64,000 bases of DNA from Elgaria multicarinata webbii (GCF_023053635.1 NC_086188.1:136501-200500), one strand, 5' to 3'. Shown: positions 21,790 through 31,802, counted from the stretch's first letter. Translations and numbers: made by a program. The notes: a model not told the origin generated them from the sequence alone.

Positions 21790-22082
21790 GTATTTCTGAA
21801 TTAACGAGAAGCCTCCTGTGTTTTCAGGAACAACAGAGCTCAGCCAAACATCTGGCTAATTCAGCAGGAACAATTTCTTTCATTCCCGCTCGAGGCTGCA
21901 GCCTCCTTTCTGTGGGCCTTTCCTTGCCCCAACGAATCGTGTGTGAGAAGCCCCAGGAGCACTTCTCAGCCTGTTGCCCACTCGGAGTTCCCTTCCTTTT
22001 GCAACCTAAGGCCTGAGGGCCTTTTCCTGCTCCCCTGGAACGCTTGTCTTTCACCCCCGTCCTTCCTGCCCATCTGTGCAGG

Positions 22083-22192
22083 CTTCCCCAAACGGGTGCC
22101 TCTTGAGATGGGTTGGACTACAACATCCATAATTCCCAGTCGCTGTGGGCATGGGAGTTGCAGTCTAACACACCAGCCTGGGAAGGGCTGCC
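22083..22192. repeat. Family H repeat, near-complete
   Basis: Outer tails TTCCCCAAACGGG and CTGGGAAGGGCTG. Arms GGTTGGACTACAACATCCAT and CATGGGAGTTGCAGTCTAAC. Confidence 0.7.
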
Positions 22193-22229
22193 CTAGTCAA
22201 ACAGACTTTTCCTCTCCCTGAGCCACTGA

Positions 22230-22318
22230 TTAACGTTCTATTAACGTTGTCAACCGCCCAGAGAGCTTCGGCTGGGGGGCGGTATATAAATGTAATAAAA
22301 TAAAATAAATAAATATTA
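22230..22318 (+). mobile_element. LINE 3' tail (L2-like)
   Basis: Reads ACCGCCCAGAGAGCTTCGGC, 'ggggcggtatataaatgtaataaa' and then AAATAAA units. Tails of the same design occur at 34680, 42380 and, reversed, at 61005 and 52040. Confidence 0.65.
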
Positions 22319-22643
22319 CCGATGGTTTTCCACCCGAGCAGTGGCTGAGTTTATGAGCATTTTGTGGCGCTGATCTTGTACTTTTAAAAAGCTCGGAGAG
22401 AGCAGCATACCGGAGATAAAGGCGGCGGAACAGCTAAACAATCCTAACAAAATCCACAAGACGGTATGGAAGTGTGTCTGAGTAGGGAAATGAGAACCCT
22501 TCAACCCCACCACCCACCCTGTTTCCAAAGCTGGCAGAGGGGCAACGTCCATGGGGTGACGGGGTCCTGGAAGCTGAACTCCTGTGCTCCCCCATCACCC
22601 GCCAGGGTCCTCTGGGCAGACAGCGCTGGGCGAGAGTCTTCCC

Positions 22644-23423
22644 TCAGGGCCCCTCTCCGTCCCTTTGCTTCCTGGAGCCCTCCCGACTGTGTCTCTTCCT
22701 CTCGCGGTCTCTGCCCTCCCGCCCACCGCCCCGGTCCTCCCTGCCTGCCCGCTCGCGGTCCCTCTCGCTTTCGCCCCTGCCCCGCTCGGGCCACCTCTGC
22801 TCCCTGCTCCTCTCGCGATCTCGGTTCCTAATTTTCCAGTCCCTCGCACCCTCCCTGGACCAGGCCCGCTCTCTTCTTTCTGCAGATCCTTCTCTGTAAA
22901 AATCGCTTTTCATGGCAGGCAAATTGATGGGCTTCCGGAATGGCCTGTCCCTGCCCCCAAAGCGCAGCTGCCCCGACTCCTTCTTGCCTCCAAAGCCGCC
23001 CCCAAGCCTCCGGGGGATCCATCCTTTGAGAGTCCGCTCCAGCTCAAAGTCGACAAAGACCTCGCGCTGGTCGATAATCAGTTTGTTGGCGTCCCGGTGG
23101 GCTTTCACGAGGGCACGCTCCTCTTTGTACTCGATGAACGCGTAGCCCTTGGAGAACCCGGTGACCAGGTCTCGAACCAGGCGGATCTTCCGGATATCTC
23201 CGTATCGGGAAAAGACTTCCTTCAGTTTATCCTCCGTGGTTTGCAGGTTGAGCCTGGCTACAAACAGGGTGAGGTGGGGGTCCCCGGAGACGCCTTCGTT
23301 GGGGATGTACCGTGCCGACATCCCCCTCCACACAGCACGGTCGTGGGGGTCCTCATCTGTGCCGTCAATGCTCCCTGCTTTGAGGGGGTCATACTCCTTT
23401 GCGATGGGCGCCCACTCGTTCAT
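22644..23423 (-). CDS. SNRNP35: SNRNP35, U11/U12 snRNP 35 kDa protein
   Basis: The coding region is a single exon of 259 residues (human 246). It starts MNEWAPIAKEYDPLKAGSID and holds one RRM at about 50-130, with RNP2 LFVARL and RNP1 KGYAFIEY. Next come the conserved RTLKGWIPRRLGGGFGGKKE and RFGGRDRPFRKPINLP, then an Arg/Glu/Asp-rich low-complexity tail. The protein belongs to the U11/U12 di-snRNP that recognises U12-type introns in the nucleus, and is related to U1-70K. The ATG lies three bases after a good acceptor (ctctccgcag|AGG), as in the mammalian gene with its non-coding first exon. It is convergent with RILPL1 and divergent from RILPL2. The tail diverges most from human in sequence and length. 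Confidence 0.95.
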   Translation of the reverse strand: MNEWAPIAKEYDPLKAGSIDGTDEDPHDRAVWRGMSARYIPNEGVSGDPHLTLFVARLNLQTTEDKLKEVFSRYGDIRKIRLVRDLVTGFSKGYAFIEYKEERALVKAHRDANKLIIDQREVFVDFELERTLKGWIPRRLGGGFGGKKESGQLRFGGRDRPFRKPINLPAMKSDFYREGSAERRERAWSREGARDWKIRNRDRERSREQRWPERGRGESERDRERAGREDRGGGREGRDRERKRHSREGSRKQRDGEGP

Positions 23424-23429
23424 CCTCTG
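23424..23429 (-). other. SNRNP35: Splice acceptor of SNRNP35 coding exon
   Basis: On the minus strand a pyrimidine-rich tract (cttttctttctctctc) leads to CGCAG|AGG-ATG. This implies at least one upstream non-coding exon. Confidence 0.8.
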
Positions 23430-23495
23430 CGGAGAGAGAAAGAAAAGAGCACCCCAAACACGAACCTTTAGGCATTCATGGTTCCAAGAAGTTCT

Positions 23496-23542
23496 GATTA
23501 TTATTATTATTATTGTTGTTGTTGTTGTTGTTATTATTATTT
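23496..23542 (+). repeat. (ATT)n(GTT)n(ATT)n microsatellite
   Basis: A compound trinucleotide run just upstream of the SNRNP35 coding exon, within its first intron. Confidence 0.9.
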
Positions 23543-23604
23543 GCACGCATTTGTATACTTCTTTCCAGTGGAACCATGAAAGCAGTTAACTTAATACTAT
23601 GGTG

Positions 23605-23705
23605 TGATGTAGCAGTCAGCTTGCTGGACTCGGAGGCTCAGGCTGGAGATCCGGGCTCCAGTCTCCACTCGGCTAAGAGGTCCACGGAATGACTTCGGCC
23701 AGTCC
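23605..23705 (+). mobile_element. Sauria-type SINE, 5' part
   Basis: AGTCAGCTTGCTGGACTCGG, then GGAGATCCGGGCTCCAGTCT (B-box-like), CACTCGGCTAAGAGGTCCAC and 'gacttcggccagtc'. This is the tRNA-derived head and front body seen also at 961 and 40195. Confidence 0.6.
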
Positions 23706-24131
23706 CGGACCCACCGCCCAGAGCTGCCCTTCTGAGGATGAAACCGAGGGCAGGCGGGCGAGGGACACGCGGTGTGCACGCAGGCCATGAAAAGGCCGCC
23801 GAAGAAGGCGCTCGGCAGCGCAAACGCATCTCCCGTGGCTGGGCGGAGGCCCCCGCCGCTGCGCCCCCGCCACTGCCCACCCCCCCGGGCCAAGCGGCCG
23901 GACGCCGCTTGAAGCCGGTGGAGGCGGTGGCCTCGCAGAGCGACCAGAGCCGGCCTTGGCCTTGGCAGCGTCCGGGCAGCCGGAGCGGCGCCCTTCCGCG
24001 GGCGAGCCAGGCCTCTGCGCCCACCTCCCGCCCGGGAGGCGCCTCCAGTCCCGGCCAGGGCAGCAGGGCCGCCCCCGGAGCCTCCGCCCGCCCGCGGCCT
24101 TCCCTGGCGGCCCTCCCGCCCAGACACTCAC

Positions 24132-24240
24132 GCAGCCCGGCGAGGCCCCTCCTGCTCCTGCCGCCGCCCGGCGGCTCTGCGCGGCCCGCGAAGGCGCGCT
24201 TGCGGAAGAGCCGCGCCCCCTGGTGGCCGGCGGCGGCGGC
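24132..24240 (-). other. SNRNP35: Putative SNRNP35 non-coding exon 1
   Basis: The 3' boundary is set by the minus-strand donor GC|GTGAGTG. It would pair with the acceptor at 23427 across a 0.7 kb intron. The 5' end shown is a guess. Confidence 0.35.
24213..24228 (-). promoter_or_regulatory. CTCF-type binding motif
   Basis: The minus strand reads GGCCACCAGGGGGCGC, identical to the core of the vertebrate CTCF consensus. It sits in the CpG island between SNRNP35 and RILPL2. Confidence 0.7.
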
Positions 24241-24843
24241 GGGAAGGGGCGTGGCCAGGGAAGGCGGGGGTAGGGCTCCGAGGCCGCTGTCCAGGGGCGG
24301 TCCCGGGGCTGGGCCGGCCTGGGGGCCCGGGCGCAGCAGCAGCAGCACCGCGGAGAGCTGCTGCTCGGGAGGTCTGGCTGGTTTGGCGCCCCCAGATGGC
24401 TGCCCCACTCCCCGTCTTCCCCAGCCCTGCCCTCTGCGGCTCCCGAGTCCTTGGGGCAGGAGTTCCGCAGGCCAATAGGACTAAAGACATGAAGCCCCAC
24501 AGTGGGATATGGGCAGATGTGAGCGGCCGGGCAGGCCCCCTCCCACACGAGTGGGGGAAAGCGCTGGGAGCAACCCCCCCGCCACACACACACACACACC
24601 CCGCTCATGTGGGCTGGGGCTCATGGGAGTTGAGGTCCAAAACATGGACGCTGAAACAGCGGTTAAGCGGGGCGGGTGGACTCGCTACCAGCAGACGCGG
24701 GATGGCTTCACCCGGGGGCGCGGGGGCGGGCCAACGAGCTGAGGGGTTCCGCTCCTGCGCCGCCCAGCAGCAGCAGCAGTTGCAACGGGGCCCGGGGCTG
24801 CTGGAAGGCTCCCGGGCGGGCGGAGGAGCGCCGCGGGAACTCG

Positions 24844-24864
24844 CGGCGGCGGCGGCGGCGGCGG
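24844..24864 (+). repeat. RILPL2: (CGG)7 run upstream of RILPL2
   Basis: Seven perfect CGG units about 255 bases before the RILPL2 start codon, probably in promoter or 5' UTR. Confidence 0.85.
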
Positions 24865-25118
24865 CTGGGCGGGCCCCGCGCCCGCCGTTGCCTGTGGCTC
24901 CACCTCTCGTGCTCCTCCTGAAACCCCTCCGGCCGGGGTTTCAGGAGGAAGGAAGGAGGGAGGGAGGGAAGGAGGCACCCAGGCAGGCCGTTGGCGCGCG
25001 CCTCCTGGTCAGGCTGGCCGCGCTTCGCCCGGGCTCCGGAGGCGCCCTGCTTCCAGCGCCCGGGCTGCTTCCTCCTCTTGCGGCCGGGCCCCCGGGACGC
25101 CCCGCTTGCCTCGGCAGG

Positions 25119-25463
25119 ATGCAAGGGGACGAAGGCGGCGGCGGCGGCGGCGCGGGCCCCGGGAGCGCTTTGGGCAAGAGCGCGTTCCAGCTGAGCGCCG
25201 AGGACGTGTACGACATCGCCTACACGCTGGGCCGGGAGCTGCACGGCCTCCTCAGCAGCAGCAGCAGCAGCAGCCCGCCCGGCGCGGAGCTGCCCGCCCG
25301 GGTGGCCCAGCTCCAGTTCCAGGTGGTGCGCGTGCTGGAGCTACTGGAAGCGCTGGTGAGCGAGAAGGACCTGGCGGCCGAGGCCCTGCGCATGGAGCGC
25401 GACAGCCTGCGGCGGGAGGCGGAGGGGCTGCGGGCGCAGGCGGCCGCCGGGAGCCCGGACGAG
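25119..25463 (+). CDS. RILPL2: RILPL2 coding exon 1
   Basis: Encodes residues 1-115: polyglycine (25134-25151), RH1, then an acidic/Arg-rich helix through RMERDSLRREAEGLRAQAAA. Donor GAG|GTAGGC, phase 0. Confidence 0.93.
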
Positions 25464-28400
25464 GTAGGCCCGAAGCGCGGGGGCGCCGACCTCCCGGGGG
25501 GCCCGGTCCGTCAGAGCGGCTCGCCTGGCTCCGGGAACGCTGTCCGGGGAAATCCGCCCCCACCCATCCCGGCAGGCAGGGCCGTGGTGGTGGTGGTGGT
25601 GGTGGGCGGCTGCGCTCAAGGGGAGCAAGGAAGGCTGAGGCCGGGCCCCCTGGGCTGGCCTGCTCATCCAGGAGACCCCCCCCTCCATGGCAGCAGCGGC
25701 GGCTCTTCCGGCCCAGGTTCTGTGAGGGCACCAAGCAGCTGGGTCTTTGGACCTTGGCACTGCTGCTGGCTTTTGCCCGTAAGATCTTTATCTTTCTTCT
25801 TTAACTTTGGTTGGATTCTGTTTTAAACTTTTGAGGAACACTCAGAGTTTTGGCTACTTGGGTGGCATTGAAATGTAATAATCAGTTTAGCTTTGGCTGC
25901 AAATAAACGCTGATGGACCAGTCGCCCTCAAATCTTTGTCTTTTCCTTCCAAAGCCATTGGGCCGTGTGATGCTATGCATGCGTACCGTGAAGTAAGCCC
26001 CACTGAGTGCCATGGGACTTACTCCCAGGAAAACACGTACACGATGGCAACCTAAGCCAGCAGCCACTACCACTTTTGCACGAAGAAGTCCACGCGCACA
26101 GAGGCCTCCCTGGGGCTTTTCCACCTTTCTTTTCCAGCTGTCCCCTGATATTCCATGGCTGGGGGCTGAGCATTCTCAGTGGTGCTTCAGGGGTTAAAGC
26201 CTTTGGGGTATTTGAAGATGCTTCTTTGTACATCTGCAATCCTTGGGCTTCCCTCGTTCCTGGGTGGCCCCATTTTGGCTCCTTGCCTGTGGGCACATGG
26301 CTCCCAGAGCTGGCTGTCATGCGGTCTTGTAGGTCAACCTCGGCCCCAACAAGGTGGTCATCGATCTGACGGATGTGAATCGCCCCCGCTTCACGCTGCA
26401 GGAGTTGAAGGAGGTGCTCCAGGAACGCAACCGGCTGAAGGCCCAGCTGCTGGTGGCCCAGGAAGAGCTGCAGTGCTATAAGAGGTCAGTGCAGGGGCGG
26501 GCGGGGGCAGCGCCAGTCTGGAGGGGCCTCCTGTGCATAAAGTGAGTCAGAGAAGGAAAGAGAACACTCACACACACACACACTCTGGGCACGAATGGTC
26601 CTGAAGTGCCTTGCCTCAGTGCTGCTTCTCTGCACAATGGAGGCTCCGGCTAGAATAGAAACACGGGGCTGCAAAGGAGCGCTTCTTCCTTGCTGCAGGC
26701 ATTGCCACTGCTCCCACCCTCCTCTTTGCAGGCCCGATCCCCAGGTGAGTTGGCCTGTTTCCCTCTGTGGATCACCCTTGTTTCATGGATCACCCTTGGC
26801 TCCCCCTGACTCCGCCTGCCAGCTGCCACTGCCCTGTCCACCACCCCACCAGCTCCTTGGAATGGAGAACCCAACTCCCTTCACGCGCTGGAGTTCAGGC
26901 TGACCGGACCGGACCGGGCCGCATTGGCTGCTTGTGAGCAGGTCAGGAGTTCAGCTGTGTGGCTGCCTGTCTCCTTTTCGACAGCTGCCAGTGTGCACGG
27001 AGGAGACCCGACCCCACCCCACCCCTGTGAAAATCTCCTTCCCGCTAGAAACAAGCAGTTTGTGGTGAAGCAGAAATCGGCCGTTCTGCTCGGTTAGCTC
27101 TGGCTCCACCCCGTGCGATGATGCAACAGAAGTAATGGCGTGGGAATCCAGTGGCTACCCTGCTTGGTACAGTGGTCACCCAGATTCTGCTGGGAAGCCA
27201 CCAAGCAGAACTTGAAGCCAATAGCCTCCCTCCCCACCCCCAAATTGGTTGCATCCCAGGCTGATGACCGAGTAGCGAGTACTATAATATGTTTGCATGG
27301 CGAGTTCTATTTCACTTTCACGTAAGCGTGGATCGTCCCACCCACAATGGCCGAGCAGGGGAAGTTGCACAGGAGTGCAACAAAAATGATCAAAGGGCTG
27401 CAGCAACTTCCCTGTGAGGGAGGGTTACAATTTTGGGGGTGAGGAGCTTAGAAAAAAGGCAAGTGAGCATGAAAGAGGCGTCTAAAATTCTGCTTGGTGT
27501 GGAAATAGCAAACAGCGAGATGTTTTCTTCCCTATCTCATAATGCTAGAACTGAATGGTGGGAAATTCAGGACAGAGAAAACAAGTCCTTCTTCACGTAG
27601 CACATAATTAAGCTGCGGCTTTAAAAGGGGAAGACGCGCGTTCAGGGAGCCCACCGGGCTCTCCGCAGCTGCTAGTGCTGGTGGCTACGTATCACCTCCA
27701 GCCTCCAAAAGGGCCTGTTCTGCATGTCAGCTCCAGAGAATCCAAGCAGGACGGTGCCGTGGCCACCGTGTTTTGCTTGTGGGCGTCCCAGAAACCTCTG
27801 CGTGGCCACTGGGCCAAAGGGGCCCGTAGGCTTAGCCAGTAGGGCTCTTACCTTAGCCTGGGATTATTATTTTCTAATCTCATTTAATGAGCTCTGTAAA
27901 AACACTCTGTAAGGTCTGATCTGTGAAGATATTTGTTGACCCTTCCCTTTTGGGAAAGGCCTCTTGCCACGCATAGGCAACTCATGGGATCTCTCCCCCC
28001 TCCCCAGTGGCCTGATCTCGCAGAAGCAAGACTGGGTGGAGCCGACCCAGAAGGAAGCAGCCTCAGGCACTGCGGTCGCTTCCCGTACAGGAACAGAGGA
28101 GAAAGGCGCCATCAGGCGACTGTGAGTCCTGCAGCTTCCTCTTTCGATAGACGCTGCGGAAAGGAACCGCAGGGCCTCCCTGTGGGGCCGTGAGACTGGG
28201 GTGGGCAGGGGACAGAATCCGTAATATGCAGGCTAACAACTTCTGTTAGTTCTAACTGGGCAACTTTTAGCCCTCTGGATGTTTTGGCCTACAGTTCTCA
28301 TCTCTCGCCACTGGCTATGTTGGCGTAGGCTGACAGGACTTGAAGGTCAAAACATCTGGAGGGCTACCACTTGCCCACTCAGGGACTAACATACCACACA

Positions 28401-29685
28401 CTAGTGAGCAGGCGTTTTGCATCCTGAGGGGAAGGAGAAGACGGCAGCCCTCTCCCCCCGTGGGTTATGCAGGAGCCGATGGGGCAAGCATTGGGCTGGG
28501 ACGGACATTGGCGCCAGGACAGGGCTGTCTCCTGCACCCGGGGGCCGGAGCCTAGCACAATGGGTGGGGAGAGCGCTTTGCATGGCACATGTCCCATTCA
28601 GCACCTGCGGTGTGAGGCAGCTGGTTCACTTTGCCCAGTGGGAGGGGCAGGCAACACCGTGACCCTGCCAGCCCCCCGCCAGCATTCTTCAGACGCTTAA
28701 AGGGGCAGGGAGCGTCCAACACCCCCCACCCCACCCCCAGAGAATAAACAAAATACATGCTGGATGGAGAATGCTGGGAGCTGTAGGCCTTGTTCTACCT
28801 CAGCAGGTGCAGGGTTGGGTCTTGAGAGAACCACGCAGGGTCAGCTGAGGCTCCCTCCAGCTGTTGCTACAGCTGCAATGTTGGATTCAGCTTTCTCCAA
28901 CCCAGTGCCCTCCAGATGTGTTGGAGTGCAACTCCCATCATTCTTAGCTGTGTTAAAAATTGGAACAAACAAGTAACTTTGCCAGAAGGCAGACAAGCTC
29001 TTGAGATCAGTTGCTTCCTTCCTAATGGTATTGACTCAAGTCCACATCAGATTTAATAAGGCAGATAAAATAGGTTGGAACAGCGAGAACTGTTTTTTTT
29101 AATAGTTAATTTTAGCCTTTGCTTTGGATTGTTTAATAGACTTGTTTATAAAAGTTGGAAATCAGAATGAGGGAACTTTTATGATTAATTACAGTTTGCC
29201 AGCTCCAAATTATTATCATTTTCTATGATAATAGTAATAGTCTGAATTTTTTATTTTTATTGTATTGGGAAGGTTGTAAACAATAACGCCCAACTGCATG
29301 GCTGGCATCTTGTTCAACCTGGAGCCTTCTAGGTGTTTTGAACTTCAACTCCCAGAATCCCCAACAATTGGTCATATTAGCTACGGGATGATGGGAGATT
29401 AATTTGATGTTCAAATCTGCAAAATCTCGCAAGATGGTTGGAAGACGCTTCTTCTAAGATGGCACAAGGCTGTGATGCATGAACCTCCACTCTGGAAAAA
29501 CGGAAGAGTCTTTTCTGTTCCAAACAATGGTTCTTATCGATGCACGACGTCATTAAACGGGCGAGACTTTTCGTTGCCTTGCCGAGAGGTCGGCTTGGCA
29601 GTCTTTCTGCGCCAGGGTCCACCTCCTTCACTCACATCGCTACTTTCCCTTCAAACGCAGGTTTGCCTTTAAAAGGCCACGGTGA
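25119..29685 (+). CDS. RILPL2: RILPL2, Rab-interacting lysosomal protein-like 2 (4 coding exons)
   Basis: Coding exons are 25119-25463, 26333-26484, 28008-28121 and 29661-29685. They join in frame to 211 residues, the same length as human. The RH1 domain spans about 23-105 (FQLSAEDVYDIAYTLGREL, then LQFQVVRVLELLEALV). The RH2 domain spans about 126-165 (VNRPRFTLQELKEVLQERNR, then LLVAQEELQCYK). The family RH1 binds myosin Va and RH2 binds phosphorylated Rab8/Rab10, which links it to cilia and membrane traffic. The start ATG has A at -3. The N-terminus has Gly6, and Ser7 interrupts RH1. The last exon encodes only L-FAFKRPR, shorter than the human LFFFRSGKQT-type end. It has no equivalents of RILPL1 exons 2-4. 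Confidence 0.94.
25254..25274 (+). repeat. RILPL2: (AGC)7 polyserine run in RILPL2
   Basis: Seven AGC codons between two RH1 helices (HGLL-S7-PPGAE). In human the same loop is short and lacks the run. Confidence 0.9.
25464..26332 (+). other. RILPL2: RILPL2 intron 1
   Basis: Holds a (TGG)n run (25583-25605), a short L2-like tail (about 25790-25905) and an 'acttactcccagg' family copy (25962-26058). No gene is seen. Confidence 0.55.
25962..26058. repeat. Interspersed repeat, 'acttactcccaggtaa' family
   Basis: GTGATGCTATGCATGCGTAC, GTAAGCCCCACTGAGTGCCA, then GGGACTTACTCCCAGGAAAA and 'gatggcaaccta'. Confidence 0.6.
26333..26484 (+). CDS. RILPL2: RILPL2 coding exon 2 (RH2 domain)
   Basis: Encodes residues 116-165 plus two bases: VNLGPNKVVIDLTDVNRPRF and onward through the RH2 helices. 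Acceptor TGTAG|GTC, donor AAGAG|GTCAGT, phase 2. It aligns with RILPL1 exon 5 including the phase of both borders. Confidence 0.94.
26485..28007 (+). other. RILPL2: RILPL2 intron 2
   Basis: Contains a short (CA)n run (26568-26582) and a reversed repeat-A fragment (27530-27620: GAATGGTGGGAAATTCAGGA, then 'caagtccttcttcac'). Otherwise nothing recognised. Confidence 0.55.
28008..28121 (+). CDS. RILPL2: RILPL2 coding exon 3
   Basis: Encodes residues 167-203, linker GLISQKQDWVEPTQKEAAS to EEKGAIRRL. Acceptor CCCCAG|T, donor CGACT|GTGAGT, phase 2 on both sides, the same as RILPL1 exon 6. Confidence 0.9.
28258..28375. repeat. Family H repeat, near-complete
   Basis: CCCTCTGGATGTTTTGGCCT at the left and GACTTGAAGGTCAAAACATC then TGGAGGGCTA at the right, with 'ggctatgttggcgtaggctg' between. 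Confidence 0.7.
28885..28952. repeat. Family H repeat, left half
   Basis: GTGCCCTCCAGATGTGTTGG then AGTGCAACTCCCATCATTCT. Confidence 0.65.
29661..29685 (+). CDS. RILPL2: RILPL2 coding exon 4 (terminal)
   Basis: Twenty-five coding bases complete Leu204 and add FAFKRPR before TGA (29683-29685). Acceptor AACGCAG|G after a CT-rich tract. Position, phase and the L-F-x-F opening match the last exon of RILPL1 and the basic human tail. It is too short for certainty. Confidence 0.75.
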
Positions 29686-29954
29686 GGAAGATGTCTTGCT
29701 GCACTCCGAGGATTCAGGCTGCGCAGGAAGCCAACAACATAAACCCCCGAATGCCGAGACCGGCAATATTTGAGGACTGTGCTGATGGTTCTCTGAAGCC
29801 TGGGCCCGTCTCAGGGGTTGTGTTGCAATGTGAAGTTAGCTTCCTCCCTTGTTTTGATTTCCTTTTGCTGAGGTTCAAGAATAATACCTGTTTTGTTAGG
29901 AGCCTCAAACTTCTCCTGGAGATGCTTATATGTGCTCTGCAGGGGGGGGGAGAG

Positions 29955-29960
29955 AATAAA
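29955..29960 (+). terminator. RILPL2: Candidate RILPL2 poly(A) signal
   Basis: AATAAA 270 bases after the RILPL2 stop codon, behind a G run. Confidence 0.45.
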
Positions 29961-30887
29961 TGCACCCACCTTCTTTTCTAGAATCCGTGCGAGTCTGGCT
30001 TTTCTCTGAATTGGCTCTCCAGGAAGAATGAGCTCTTTGGCTAGTCTGTGCACGTCTGTGGTTGAGCCCGGCGGTTTCAGTCCCAGAGTCGCCTAACAAA
30101 CACGTGCCACATAGCAAAGCAGGTGGCCAAGCATGGGGTGTTGCTCTATGAAACAGAAGAGTGCTGTTGAGTCTGCAGCAGAGCCCAGGCAGGCCAACGC
30201 TTTGGTTCTTCTCTTGGAGGCGTCTGGGAGAGAATGCCCCTCTGGCAGGTGGGGCCTCTGTGCCGCCCGGAGCGGCGCGTTTCGGCAGTGGTCTGGGCAC
30301 AGGGGGCAGGGCTGAATATTTAAAAGCGCCAGCATCTCGTAGCTTCAAAGCCCTGACGGCCGCTAATGAAGGCTTGGGAGGTCCAGCCTTGTAGCACGGA
30401 GGGGGAATGGCAAACGCCGGGGGCCAGGACAAGGGGAGGTGGCCAACTGGGCCACTCCCCACCCAGCCTGCAAGGCTGCGTTGGGAACCCAGGGGGGCTG
30501 GGCTGGGCTGGGCTGGGCCTCAGGGTCTCTACCCCTGAATTAATGGACTTCTCTCCCCGCCCTGGTGGGAATCCGTGCATGGATTTTTAGAGCCTTCTAA
30601 GCTAGTGGCTGCCACCGCCGCGTCTCGTGTCAGTGAGCTCTGTGAACTAGTGGATGCCACCCGGTAGGCATCTGCAGGCTCCAGGGACCCGAATAGCCCC
30701 TTGGCATCGACGGGCACTCAGGCCTCCCTGGGGGGCCCTGGGAAATAGAGGTGGCGCTGGGGGCCGAGTCTAGCCACACCTCTGCCTGGAGCCCCTGGGG
30801 AATTCTGAGAATGGGGGCAGCACCCTTGCACCCCAGGAAGCACCCAGGAGCAGAAGCACACCCAGCATTAGTTAATAAATACCTCAT

Positions 30888-30897
30888 TTTATTTATT
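30888..30897 (-). terminator. KMT5A: Candidate KMT5A poly(A) signal
   Basis: Two overlapping AATAAA hexamers on the minus strand (AATAAATAAA), about 2.2 kb after the KMT5A stop. This gives a 3' UTR of roughly the human length. Confidence 0.45.
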
Positions 30898-31802
30898 TTC
30901 TTGTACAGAGAAATATTTTCTTCAAATTCAGTTGTCCTTTTGCTTTTACAAAATACATTACTAAGACAGTTCATCCCTTGCCCCCGATACTCTCCCTCCC
31001 TCAACTGCTGCTGAAACGTACAGCCAAGATGTCCCAGCGGTTTTGTGAACTAACATCCACAGTCTCCTTCACTCCCCCCACAACAGCACTTGGCTGAAGT
31101 TGCATGGAAACCCTTTGGGCAGTGCTAAAAAACCCCAAAACCCTTGGAAGGCACGACGCAGCTGGAGGGGGGGGCGAACAGCCCACGTTGCCCGCTGTGC
31201 TTTCAGCGAGGCCTTCCGGCGGAGCGCATCCAGGCCCTTCGGTGCTTCAGGTGACCAGAGCCAGTGGGAGAGGGAGGGGCAGAGGAAGGGAGCACCCCCG
31301 GGCTGCAGAGGACGCCCAAACCAAGACACGGCTTGGATCAGCAAGGACTTCCTGAATCCCAGGAGCTCTGAGCCAGGAGGAGTTTTGCGAGACGGCTCCG
31401 TCACACGGAGGCAATAAATAATCTAATGCTTGCACCAGAACTAAGTGATGCAACGGAGCAAGCAGTTGGCTTAGACACTGTTCCCTGGCCTAAACGCCCC
31501 CTCTGCCCCCTTACAAATGCTCTTGCTCAAGCAACAGCCAGCCAGTGATTCGATAAACAGCATCAACAGCCCAATGCTCTCTTCGAGTTGCTTCTCCCGC
31601 TCTGCTCTTCTAGGGATAAAGCAGGGAGAGACAGGAGACACTGGTTCCTCAAGTTCATTACTCACATGTCACTTTCACAATTCTACATGGATCAAAACAC
31701 CAATTATTAAAAAAATATCCAGCAACCTCAATTGTGTTCACATCTTTTAAAAATAGTAATAATAATATAAGAGACGGAGAAACACTAGCTGGACACCCAC
31801 CT

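Larger units (their letters stand above)
18439..21800 (+). other. RILPL1: RILPL1 3' UTR and convergent intergenic region
   Basis: No other coding exon is recognised. Repeat pieces present are a repeat-A fragment (20460-20545), a family D element (21095-21260) and an H copy (21513-21598). Poly(A) hexamers at 20137, 21715 and 21784 are candidate RILPL1 ends. The human 3' UTR is about 2 kb, so the later sites are possible. Confidence 0.5.
23750..25118. promoter_or_regulatory. Shared CpG island, SNRNP35 / RILPL2 divergent promoters
   Basis: Continuous CpG-rich sequence lies between the 5' ends of SNRNP35 (leftward) and RILPL2 (rightward). A consensus donor on the minus strand (CTGC|GTGAGTG, cut at 24132/24131) suggests the SNRNP35 non-coding exon 1. 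A near-perfect CTCF motif is at 24213-24228. A (CGG)7 run (24844-24864) and an H-family half copy (24608-24650) lie on the RILPL2 side. Transcription starts are not determined. Confidence 0.6.
28122..29660 (+). other. RILPL2: RILPL2 intron 3
   Basis: Mostly repeat and AT-rich sequence. H-family pieces are at 28258-28375, 28765-28792, 28885-28952 and 29315-29400. No gene is recognised. Confidence 0.55.

Noticed and set aside
23424-23546. 300-residue version of SNRNP35 starting at 23546
   Set aside because: The extra 41 residues are translated from the (ATT)(GTT) microsatellite and intron. The acceptor at 23427 and MNEWAP match the known start.
24396-25826. 476-codon plus-strand frame reaching upstream of RILPL2
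   Set aside because: Only the part from 25119 to 25463 matches the RILPL2 family. The rest is GC-driven read-through of promoter and intron.
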